Shown here in pieces: positions 1 to 8,100 of a stretch of 52,348 bases of DNA (positions within the stretch are counted from its first letter, which is position 1; each line of letters starts with the position of its first letter). The position numbers and the translations under genes were made by a program. The stretch covers positions 1 to 52,348 of the forward strand of contig CANFBG010000003.1 of assembly GCA_947444785.1 (NCBI GenBank), given 5' to 3'. Below the pieces are notes generated by a model. The model saw nothing but the letters and a program-made list of their open reading frames with translations, was not told the DNA's origin and did not search any database. This stretch comes from Microbacteriaceae bacterium. Its GTDB lineage: Bacteria; Actinomycetota; Actinomycetes; Actinomycetales; Microbacteriaceae.

Positions 1-2
1 TG

Positions 3-359
3 AGAGAGTCGCCCCGTCCGAGCGCAACCGACTACCTCGATAGTCACGGTGACGGTGACGGTGACGGTGACGCTGGCGCTGGCGACACCGCCCGGGACTC
101 CCTGACGATCGTCGGAGAGCCGGAGGCCTGGCTGGGCCAGTGGGCGCTGTTCGCCGCGCTGCGGTCGCAATTCGACGTGCTGTTCGACGGCTGCGGTGTT
201 GCGGAGTATCGCGCCGTGTCGAGGCGCCGCGACCTGCCTCCTCCGGTGAATCCTGGCCGGCCCCGGCGCTGGCTGCTGACCCCTGCCGGCACTCTTTCCC
301 GGCACGATGACGTGCAGGGGGACGGACAGGAGGACGGACAGCGAGAGCCTAGACAGTGA
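3..359 (+). CDS. C-terminal fragment of a probable FtsK/SpoIIIE-type ATPase (5' end outside window)
   Basis: Frame 3 is open from the left edge to a TGA at 357-359, giving about 118 residues. After a Gly-Asp repeat there is a segment with EAWLGQWALFAALR, VLFDGC, AEYRAV and RDLPPP. From memory this resembles the extreme C-terminus of large actinobacterial FtsK/SpoIIIE-domain ATPases (DNA translocation or type VII secretion-like), but no ATPase motif lies in the window. It ends in a polar Gln/Glu/Asp tail. Its stop overlaps the convergent asparaginase gene by 11 bp. The coding call is fairly safe; the family call is tentative. Confidence 0.5.
   Translation, partial: RESPRPSATDYLDSHGDGDGDGDAGAGDTARDSLTIVGEPEAWLGQWALFAALRSQFDVLFDGCGVAEYRAVSRRRDLPPPVNPGRPRRWLLTPAGTLSRHDDVQGDGQEDGQREPRQ
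45..74 (+). repeat. GACGGT hexanucleotide tandem repeat encoding (GD)n
   Basis: About four to five copies of GACGGT (51-68, with partial or variant copies on both sides) encode Gly-Asp pairs inside the C-terminal fragment at 3-359. The low-complexity linker continues as Ala-Gly-Ala-Gly-Asp. Such short in-frame repeats are prone to copy-number change. Confidence 0.8.
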
Positions 360-1335
360 CCTCGATGCTGCCGACGGGCTTGCCGCCACCCAGCACAGTG
401 AGGTTGAGCGCAGTCAGGGTCTCCTCGACCGAATCGGCGCTGAGGCCCCCCGCCCGAACGAGCAGCTCGAGGGCAACGACGACGGCCGCCCGGAGGTTGC
501 CGTCGAGGATCTTGAGTGCCACGGAGATACCCGAGGTCGTGGACATCACCATGACGCCCTCGGCGCCGATCTTGGCGAACACGCCGAGGCGCTCGATCAC
601 GATGGTGTTCTCCTCACCGGGCCCATCGAGGGCCCAGCCGTTCTGCAGAACACTCTCGGTGAGCCGGGCCGAGTATTCGTCACGCCCCTGTGCCACCCGA
701 GAGATGCCGCGGGCCAGGCCCCGGAGGGACACGGCGTGCACCGGGGCGCCGCACCCGTCGACCCCGCTGAACGTCACGGTCTCGCCGGTATAGCGCTCGA
801 TGACCTCGAGCACCTTCTGCTGGAGCGGATGCCCGGGGTCGAGATAGTCGGCGGTCGACCAGCCGTTCACGACGCAGGCGACCAGCATCGCGGCGTGCTT
901 GCCGGAGCAGTTCATCATGACGGAAGAGGCCTGCCCGCCCGCGCGGACGACCTCGTCCCGGCTCGACCTGCTGCCGGGCCAGTCGGCCGGGCAGCCGAGC
1001 TGTGACTCGGCGAGCTCGGCCGTTGCCAGGATGCTCCGAACGACGTCAAGGTGCTCCGGCGTTCCCGAGTGGCTTGCGGTCGACAGCGCGGTCTGAACGG
1101 GCGAGAGCAGAACTCCCGACTCCATGACGGCCAGCGCTTGGAACGGCTTCAGGCACGACCGGGGGTACACGGGCGAGTCGGCGTCGCCGAGCACCAGGAG
1201 GTCATTGCCGGCGGCATCCACGACGACGGCGGAACCGGCATGCCGACTCTCGACGAAGCCGCTTCGGGTGAGAACGGCGAGTTCCACGGCCGCCCCGACC
1301 GTGAATGTGCCGGGCAGGGCGGTCTTGTGCGCCAC
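349..1335 (-). CDS. L-asparaginase II (Rhizobium-type)
   Basis: Predicted to hydrolyse L-asparagine to aspartate and ammonia in the cytoplasm. The 328-residue product has the full set of motifs of the Rhizobium etli-type asparaginase family (PF06089), which is unrelated to the E. coli enzymes: ELAVLTRSGFVESRH near the start, SCLKPFQA (Ser60, Lys63), NCSGKH (Cys143, Lys146) and GVDGCGAP (Cys195). The Cys/Lys/Cys set corresponds to the metal and active-site residues of that family. I chose the GTG at 1335, 8 nt after the gabT stop, because no other start precedes the conserved N-terminus; no Shine-Dalgarno is evident, so translation is probably coupled to gabT. The pair could feed nitrogen from asparagine and GABA into central metabolism (inference). 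Confidence 0.88.
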   Translation of the reverse strand: MAHKTALPGTFTVGAAVELAVLTRSGFVESRHAGSAVVVDAAGNDLLVLGDADSPVYPRSCLKPFQALAVMESGVLLSPVQTALSTASHSGTPEHLDVVRSILATAELAESQLGCPADWPGSRSSRDEVVRAGGQASSVMMNCSGKHAAMLVACVVNGWSTADYLDPGHPLQQKVLEVIERYTGETVTFSGVDGCGAPVHAVSLRGLARGISRVAQGRDEYSARLTESVLQNGWALDGPGEENTIVIERLGVFAKIGAEGVMVMSTTSGISVALKILDGNLRAAVVVALELLVRAGGLSADSVEETLTALNLTVLGGGKPVGSIEVTV

Positions 1336-1343
1336 GGGCCGGG

Positions 1344-2714
1344 CTACAGCGTCGCCATGGCGGCGTCGAAGACGCCCAGGGCATCCTCCAGCAGCGCGTC
1401 GGAGATCACGAGGCTCGGCAGGAAGCGGATGACGTTTCCATAGGTTCCGGCGTTCAGCACGAGAACACCGTTCGCGGCCGCGTAGGCGGTGATCGCGTTC
1501 ACAGCGGCGGCGTTGGGCTCCTTGGTGGTCGCCCCCGTGCCGGGCATGACGAACTCGATCGCGATCATGGCGCCGATACCCCGGATGTCGCCGATGATGT
1601 CGTACTTGGCCGCCAGCCTGGCAAGCCCGGCGGTCAGCGTCTGGCCGATACGGGTTGCCTCGGCGAGCAGGTTGTCGCTCGCGATTGTCTCGAAGACCGC
1701 GATCGCTGCGGCTGCGGCGACGGGGTTGCCGCCGAAGGTGCCGCCGAGGCCGCCGGGGAAGGCGGAGTCCATGATCTCGGCGCGACCGGTGACGCCGGCC
1801 AGGGGCAGTCCGCCCGCGATGCCCTTGGCGCTGGTGACCATGTCCGGCACGAGACCGAAGTGCTCGCTCGCGAAGTAGGCCCCGGTGCGGGCCATTCCGC
1901 TCTGGATCTCGTCGGAGATGTAGACGATGCCGTTCTCGGTGCACCAGGCCTGCAGGGCCTGGAGGTACCCCTCGGCGGGAACGATGAAGCCGCCCTCACC
2001 CTGGATGGGCTCTGCCACGATGCAGGCGAGGTCGTAGGCGCCCACGGTCTTCTCGAACCAGGCGATGGTCTTCTTGGCCGCCTCGGCGCCCGAGAGACCG
2101 TCGTGATACGGGTTGGAGTTCGGGGCGTGGTAGACGTCGCCGGCGAATGGGCCGAAGCCTGTCGAGTAGGGGGCGGCCTTGAAGTTCATGGCCATGGTCA
2201 GGTTGGTGCGTCCGTGGTAGCCGTGATCCAGCACGCCGACGCCGACCCGGCGGGTGTACTTGCGGGCGATCTTGACGGCGTTCTCGACCGCCTCCGCACC
2301 GGAGTTCACGAGCACCGTCTTCTTGGCGAAGTCGCCGGGGGTGTGCGCAGCGAGAAGCTCGGCGACCCGCACATACTCCTCGTACGGCGTGACGGTGAAG
2401 AGCGTGTGGGTGACCTTGTTGAGCTGCTCGGTGGCGGCTGCGACGACTGCGGGGTTCGTGTGCCCGATGGTCGTGACGCCGATGCCGGCGCCCAGGTCGA
2501 TGAAGTGGTTGCCGTCGACGTCGACGACGATGGCGCCGTTTGCCTTCTCGATGTAGACGGGAAGCGTTGTGGCGACACCCGTGGGAACCACGGCGAGGCG
2601 GCGCTCGTGCAGCGCGACCGACCGGGGGCCGGGGATCGCGGTGACGACCTTGCGCTCCTGGGGGATCGTGAAGGATGCGGCTTCGACAGGGCGGGCGGAG
2701 AGGGTGTCAGTCAT
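1344..2714 (-). CDS. gabT: 4-aminobutyrate--2-oxoglutarate aminotransferase
   Basis: PLP-dependent class III aminotransferase of 456 residues, the usual length for GabT. It moves the amino group of GABA to 2-oxoglutarate, giving succinate semialdehyde and glutamate. NSGAEAVENAVK (about 137-148) binds the PLP phosphate, ISDEIQSG carries the cofactor Asp268, and Lys297 in SAKGIAGGLPLAGV is the Schiff-base lysine. The start ATG at 2714 lies 7 nt behind TAAACT, fitting a leaderless transcript; an in-frame ATG at 2750 would put the start upstream of this box. First gene of a two-gene operon with the asparaginase. Related aminotransferases for other omega-amino acids cannot be excluded. Confidence 0.9.
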   Translation of the reverse strand: MTDTLSARPVEAASFTIPQERKVVTAIPGPRSVALHERRLAVVPTGVATTLPVYIEKANGAIVVDVDGNHFIDLGAGIGVTTIGHTNPAVVAAATEQLNKVTHTLFTVTPYEEYVRVAELLAAHTPGDFAKKTVLVNSGAEAVENAVKIARKYTRRVGVGVLDHGYHGRTNLTMAMNFKAAPYSTGFGPFAGDVYHAPNSNPYHDGLSGAEAAKKTIAWFEKTVGAYDLACIVAEPIQGEGGFIVPAEGYLQALQAWCTENGIVYISDEIQSGMARTGAYFASEHFGLVPDMVTSAKGIAGGLPLAGVTGRAEIMDSAFPGGLGGTFGGNPVAAAAAIAVFETIASDNLLAEATRIGQTLTAGLARLAAKYDIIGDIRGIGAMIAIEFVMPGTGATTKEPNAAAVNAITAYAAANGVLVLNAGTYGNVIRFLPSLVISDALLEDALGVFDAAMATL

Positions 2715-2721
2715 GCGCACA

Positions 2722-2727
2722 AGTTTA
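2722..2727 (-). promoter_or_regulatory. -10 box of gabT (TAAACT)
   Basis: Read on the minus strand, TAAACT is followed by 7 nt and then the ATG at 2714, so transcription would start at or next to the start codon. There is no Shine-Dalgarno. Confidence 0.55.
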
Positions 2728-2751
2728 TCGCGGGCCTCTGAGAAAGGCACG

Positions 2752-2757
2752 TAGGCT
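2752..2757 (+). promoter_or_regulatory. -10 box of the OsmC-PPTase pair (TAGGCT)
   Basis: TAGGCT is followed by 7 nt and the GTG at 2765, the leaderless arrangement repeated at many genes here. This spacing favours the GTG over the ATG at 2759, which would lie only 1 nt behind the box. Confidence 0.55.
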
Positions 2758-2764
2758 GATGGCC

Positions 2765-3229
2765 GTGAAAGCAGAGCATTCCTACCGCGTGAACGTAGAG
2801 TGGCTTGGCAATCGGGGCACAGGCACGAGCGGCTTCAGGGACTACTCCCGGCGGAATCTGGTCACGGCCAGCGGAAAGCCCGCCCTGAACGGCAGCGCAG
2901 ACCGAACTTTCCACGGCGACGCCGACCGGTGGAACCCCGAAGAACTGCTGCTGGCCGCGCTGAGCCAGTGCCACATGCTGTCCTACCTACACGTCGCCGT
3001 CCGTCACGGCGTGATCGTGACCGCCTACACGGATGCCGCGAGCGGCGTGCTGGTCACCTCCCCGGACGGGGCCGGCCGGTTCTCGGGCGCCACACTTCGC
3101 CCGGTCGTCACCCTGGCGGATGCGGCGCAGGCGGACTTGGCCAACTCGCTGCACCGGGAGGCCGCCCAGAAGTGCTTCATCGCGAACTCGGTCAATTTCC
3201 CGGTCAGCCATGAGCCGATCGCCCGCTGA
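2765..3229 (+). CDS. OsmC family peroxide-reducing protein
   Basis: Small cytoplasmic protein (154 residues) of the OsmC/Ohr superfamily, which reduces organic hydroperoxides with two redox cysteines. Both are present: Cys69 in ALSQCHMLSY and Cys137 in AAQKCFIANSVNFPV. WNPEELLLAAL before the first cysteine is the conserved helix. It is of the YhfA/OsmC-like subtype, not Ohr. The start is taken as GTG 2765, set by the -10 box at 2752-2757; the ATG at 2759 is two codons upstream in the same frame. The 3' end overlaps the PPTase gene by 20 bp, so the two are co-transcribed and probably translationally coupled. Confidence 0.85.
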   Translation: MKAEHSYRVNVEWLGNRGTGTSGFRDYSRRNLVTASGKPALNGSADRTFHGDADRWNPEELLLAALSQCHMLSYLHVAVRHGVIVTAYTDAASGVLVTSPDGAGRFSGATLRPVVTLADAAQADLANSLHREAAQKCFIANSVNFPVSHEPIAR

Positions 3230-3824
3230 CCGGCGCGTCGAGGTCTGGCTGGTCCCCGGAACCCAGGACGACGGTTCCCTGCTCCACTCGGCAGTCGCTC
3301 AGTTCAGCGGGGTCGAGGCGTCTTCTGTTCGGGTCTCCGCACGGTGTGCGCACTGCGATCGGCCGCACGGGAAGCCGACGGTGACAGCTCCCCGGATGCC
3401 CGATGGCGGGGAGATCGTGGTCAGCAAGAGCAGGGCAGGGGGGTTTGTCGCTGTCGCCGTGGGGTGTGGCGGTGCGCTCGGCATCGACCTCGAGTCCGTG
3501 TCGCGGATGACCCGGGCCCGGGTCGACGAGGTTGCCTTTGCCCCGCGGGAGCGCGACGTGATCGATGATGCCCCGGCGGCAGCTCGGCAATCCGTGCGCA
3601 CGGAGATCTTCTCGCTCAAGGAGGCCTATCTGAAGGCGACCGGCGAGGGCCTTCGGCTGGACCTGACGACCGTGGACACGACGGACCTTGCGCGAAACAT
3701 ACTCGTTCGGCGAGTACCTGTGTCGAACGCTGACCTGACCCTGAACGTTGTCCTCATCGTCGGGGAGACCACGATGAAGGAGTCGCTCGGCTTCGACGTG
3801 CGGCTGAACGGCGCGCCCGTCTAG
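3210..3824 (+). CDS. 4'-phosphopantetheinyl transferase superfamily protein
   Basis: Transfers the phosphopantetheine arm of CoA to a serine of carrier proteins. The 204-residue product has the two hallmark motifs of Sfp-like PPTases: GIDLE (Asp93, Glu95, Mg2+ ligands) and FSLKEAYLKATGEGL (Lys137, Glu138, Lys142). CAHCDRPHGKP (46-56) matches the Cys/His-Gly-Lys-Pro segment of the Sfp N-terminal half. The start ATG lies inside the end of the OsmC gene. The only visible client in the window is the carrier domain of the Pls-like synthetase at 5170-9123, so this enzyme is a good candidate to activate it (inference from proximity). It could also serve other synthases elsewhere. The stop codon shares the palindrome CTAG with the stop of the convergent peptidase gene. 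Confidence 0.88.
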   Translation: MSRSPADRRVEVWLVPGTQDDGSLLHSAVAQFSGVEASSVRVSARCAHCDRPHGKPTVTAPRMPDGGEIVVSKSRAGGFVAVAVGCGGALGIDLESVSRMTRARVDEVAFAPRERDVIDDAPAAARQSVRTEIFSLKEAYLKATGEGLRLDLTTVDTTDLARNILVRRVPVSNADLTLNVVLIVGETTMKESLGFDVRLNGAPV

Positions 3825-5161
3825 TCGGTGGGCAGTTTCGGAAGCCGCGCTTGAAAGACCCAGGTGTCGAAGAGGGTCGTGAGGGGCGCCGGGGAGTAGA
3901 ACTCGGCCGCGGTCACGAACTGCGCCGTGGTGACGCTGCCGAACCTGTTCTCGGCCACCCACGAGTGCAACAGTGCGAAGAACGCCTGGTCGCCGAGCTC
4001 ACGCCGAAGAACATGCAGGAAGATCGCGCCGCGCTTGTAGACGCGGTCGTCGAACATCAGCTCCGGCCCGGGGTCGCCGAGCACGAGGTCCTGGGGCAGG
4101 GCGTTCAATCGTCGCCAGTGTTGCTTGACTGAGGCATCCGCCGTGGGTCCGCCGCTCTCCTCCGACCACAGCCACTCGGCGTAGCAGGCGAATCCCTCGT
4201 GCAGCCAGATGTCCCGCCACGAGGCGAGGGTGAGGCTGTTGCCGAACCAGGAGTGGGCCAGCTCGTGGGCGATAAGGCGCTCACTGCCGCCCTGGCCATC
4301 GATGTGGTTTCGCCCAAACGCGGAGAAGCCGTGTGCCTCAAGCGGGATCTCCAGCTCGTCATCGGTGACGATGACCGTGTACTGCGTGAACGGGTAGGGT
4401 CCGAAACACCGCTCGAACAGCGCGAGCATCCGAGGCTGATCGGCAAAGTCCCGGAGCGCGTTCGACGTCAGCGTGGCCGGAATCAGGGCGAACTGGGGAA
4501 CGGGGTCGCGGCTCAGCGCGACCTCCCGGTATCTCCCGATCTGGATGCTGACGAGGTAGCTCGCGACGGGCTCGTCGGTCACATACGTCCACGTGGTTCG
4601 GCTCGCGCGCGGCACCCGGGACGTCAGGCGGCCGTTCGCGAGCACATGGTGCGTCGACTCGGCGGAGATCTGGAACGAGTAGGTGGCTTTGTTGCCCGGC
4701 TGATCGTTGCACGGGTAGAACGTCATCGCGCCGCAGGGCTGTGAGGCGACGATCACGCCGTCCTCCAACTCCTCCCAGCCGACCTCTCCCCAGAGCGACT
4801 TCACCGGGGCAGGAGCGCCGCCGTAGCGAATGACGACGGTGAAGACCGAGCCGGCCGCGATCGCGTGCGCCGGGGTGATGGTGAGCTTCTGAAGCGTCTC
4901 GACGGCCTTCTTCGCGGCGACGCCGTTGACAGAGACTCGGTTCGAGGTGAGCCCGGCGAAATCCATGCTGAATCTCACCAGGTCGCCGGTCGCGGTGGCG
5001 GTGATCGTCGCGATGCCGGCGAGCCGGTTGTTCGACACCCGGTAGTCGAGCTCGAGCGCGTAGTGCGTCACGACGTAGCCGGCATTGCCGCTGGTCGGCA
5101 GATACTCCCGGTTGCTGCCCAGCTCGGCCCGCGGCGGAAGCGCGGGGGGCTTGTTCGGCAT
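3821..5161 (-). CDS. M1 family zinc metallopeptidase (short aminopeptidase N-like)
   Basis: Predicted zinc aminopeptidase of 446 residues with an N-terminal beta domain and a catalytic thermolysin-like domain but without the large C-terminal helical domain of PepN/ERAP. The zinc site is HELAH (His299, Glu300, His303) with Glu322 in LHEGF; Tyr375 in DRVYKRGA fits the catalytic tyrosine, and EAHGFSAFG stands where GAMEN-type motifs bind the free N-terminus. No signal peptide is visible. The chosen ATG (5161) is preceded by GAGGA, embedded in the TGA of the upstream synthetase gene, with a 5-nt spacer; an ATG at 5197 inside that gene is the alternative. Close coupling to a Pls-type synthetase recalls poly-lysine producers, where a zinc aminopeptidase degrades the product; this role is inference. 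Confidence 0.85.
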   Translation of the reverse strand: MPNKPPALPPRAELGSNREYLPTSGNAGYVVTHYALELDYRVSNNRLAGIATITATATGDLVRFSMDFAGLTSNRVSVNGVAAKKAVETLQKLTITPAHAIAAGSVFTVVIRYGGAPAPVKSLWGEVGWEELEDGVIVASQPCGAMTFYPCNDQPGNKATYSFQISAESTHHVLANGRLTSRVPRASRTTWTYVTDEPVASYLVSIQIGRYREVALSRDPVPQFALIPATLTSNALRDFADQPRMLALFERCFGPYPFTQYTVIVTDDELEIPLEAHGFSAFGRNHIDGQGGSERLIAHELAHSWFGNSLTLASWRDIWLHEGFACYAEWLWSEESGGPTADASVKQHWRRLNALPQDLVLGDPGPELMFDDRVYKRGAIFLHVLRRELGDQAFFALLHSWVAENRFGSVTTAQFVTAAEFYSPAPLTTLFDTWVFQARLPKLPTD

Positions 5162-5169
5162 CAGATTCC

Positions 5170-8100
5170 TCAGCGGTTTCGGGGCATTGCTGTCCACGGG
5201 GCGATTGGATTCCCGGTCCAGCGGCTGCCATCCGGAACTTCCTCGCCCCGAAGCACGAGGGAAGACGGACCGACGGTGGCGTCCCGTCCAACCTTAGCGG
5301 CGGGAAGAATGACGCCGTGCGGCCCCATCGTCGCCCCGGCCATCAGCTCGACCGAATCCAAGGACATCACCCGGTCGTGAAAGAGATGTGTCTGAACGAC
5401 GCAGCCGCGGTTCACGGTCGCACCGTCGCCCAGGGTCACGAGATCCGCCTCGGGGAGCCAGTAGCTCTCGCACCAGACCCCCCTACCCACGGATGCGCCC
5501 AGCGAGCGCAGCCACCAGGCCAAGGCGGGCGTGCCGGCTGCGGCACGCGCGAACCAGGGCGCGGCCACCATCTCCACGAACGTGTCTGCGACCTCGTTGC
5601 GCCAGATGAATGACGACCAGAGCGGATGCTCCTCCCGGCCGATCCGGCCGATCAGGCTCCACTTCGCGAGCGTGGTGATAGCCGCCGCCACGGCGCCGGC
5701 GCCGAGCAGCACCACCCCCGACAGGATGTACGTGGCGAACGGACCAGCCAAGATCATCCCGACCTCGAGCAGGGCGACGACGCCGAGGCCGATCGCGGCG
5801 GTGACCATCACGGGCACGATTCGGCCGAGCTCCCACAGGGCCCGGGCAACCCTCAGCAGGGTTCGGGGCTTAAACGTGCGCGTCTCATCGAACTCCGTGA
5901 CAGCGCGGCGAAGACGCACCGGGGGGTTGCCGATCCAGGATGAGCCCGCCTTGCCCTTCTTCGGAGTCGCCGAGAGCACGGCGACAAGGCCGTTCTTGGG
6001 AACCGTTCTGCCGGGCCCGGTCATGCCGCTGTTGCCGAGGAAGGCGCGGCGGCCGATCTTGGCCTCGTCGATATGGAGCCAGCCACCGCCGAGCTCGTAG
6101 GAGGCGACCATGGTGTCGTCGGCGAGAAAGGCGTGATCGCCGATGGTCGTCATCGACGGCAGCAGCAGAACCGTCGAGGCCTCGACGTTGACGCCGACCT
6201 TGGCTCCCAGGAGCCGTAGCCATACGGGGGTGAACAGTCCGGCGTACAGGGGGAAGAGTAGGCTTCGGGAGACGTCCAACAGGCGCTCCGTGCCCCAGAC
6301 CTGCCACCCGATTCGGCTGCGCACGGGGTAATAGCCCGGCTTCAGGCCGATGGAGAGCAACCGTACGCTCAGGATCACCAGCAGGGCGAAGGCGACACCT
6401 GCGGCGACCGTGCCGAGGGGGATGGCGATGAGTGCGGCCACGACGGCCTCGCCCAGACTCTGGGAGCCCCGCACCGCCAGGATGCAGATGCCGAGCCCCA
6501 GGGCCAGCGCCAACGGGGGGAGAAGGGACAGCCCGATGGAGCCGAGGGCGTAGGCGACGAGCCAGCGCGAGGCGCGGGGCGGCCTTTCTGCGGGCCATCC
6601 GCTCTTCGCCTTGCCCATCCGCTCGGCAGGGCTGCCCGCCCAGAGTTCACCGGATGGCACCCGCGCGTGCACGGCAGACCCGGGAGCGATCGCGGCGCCC
6701 TTTCCGACGCGGGATCCCGGGAGCATGATGCTTCGCGCACCGATTACCGCATCGGCGCCGATCGTCACGGTACCCACTCGCAGAGTGTCGCCGTCGATCC
6801 AATAGCCAGACAGGTCGACCTCGGGTTCGACGGAGGCGTGGGCGCCGAGCGTCAACATGCCGGTCACGGGAGGAAGGGTGTGCAGGTCTGCGCCCTCGCC
6901 GATCTTGGCTCCGAGCGCCCGGGCATAGTTCGTGATCCACGGCGCACCCGCAAGCGACGCCGCCCCAACGAGACTGGCCACCTGCTCGGCTAGCCAGAGT
7001 CGGAGGTGAACGCTGCCGCCTCGCGGATACTCGCCCGGGGCCAGCCCCTTCAGCAGCAGCCTCGCGGCAACAACCGAGAGGCCCATCCGGCCGAGGGGCG
7101 TCACGAAGACGATGAACGCGGCGGCGATCGCCCACCAGGAGAATGTGGGCAGCCAGTCGAGGCCGACCAGGGCGTTCAGAATATTGTTCGCGGCGAGCAG
7201 GTAGGTCACCCAGCGCACGCCCACCAGCGAGAGCAGGGGAAAGCCGAGCAGGCTCTGGATAACCTGGCTTCTGACGGGCGTGGGCAGCACGGCGCGCTGG
7301 GCGATCGACTCGACCGGGGTTCGCGATTCGAGTTCGCTCGCCAGGGCACCGATTCGCGGATGGTCATAGACATCGGCCACGCGGGCATCCGGGAACCTCC
7401 CGCGGATCAGCGAGGTCAACTGGGCTGCCGAGAGGCTGCCGCCACCCGCGGCGAAGAAGTCGTCGTCAGCCCCGGCAACGGCCACGCCCAACACGGCCGT
7501 CCAGTGCTCTGCGAGCCAGGCGGCGGTGCCGAACAGGCCCGAGGAGGCTGCTTCGCCATCCTGTGCCGCGAGGGGCCACGGCAATGCAGAGCGGTCGACC
7601 TTTCCGGAGGTGCGCACGGGCAGGGCGTCGATGACGGTGATAAGCGGAACCAGGGGACCCGGCAACTCGTCGCGAAGCTGAACCAGCGCCTCAGCGCGGT
7701 CGAAGAGATCCTGTTCCCCTTCGCCGAGGGCGAGGTAGCCGACGAGCACCTTGTTGCCCGAGGCCGTGGTCTGGATCGCCACGGCGGCGCCCGCGACGTG
7801 GGGGAGTGCGGACAGTGCCGACTCGATCTCGCCCAGCTCTATTCGCCGGCCGCCGAGCTTGATCTGATCGTCGGCGCGGCCCTGGAACAGCAGGCCCTCG
7901 CCGTCGAAGCGAACCAGGTCTCCGCTGCGATACGCCCGGTCCCAGCCGAGAGAGGGCATGGGGGCATATTTGTCCGCGTCTTTCTCGGCGTCCAGATAGC
8001 GGGCCAGTCCGACGCCGCCGATGATCAGCTCGCCCGGTTCACCCGGTGCCACCGGGATCAGGTCGGAATCCACCACCGCGAGGTCCCAGCCGTCCAGCGG

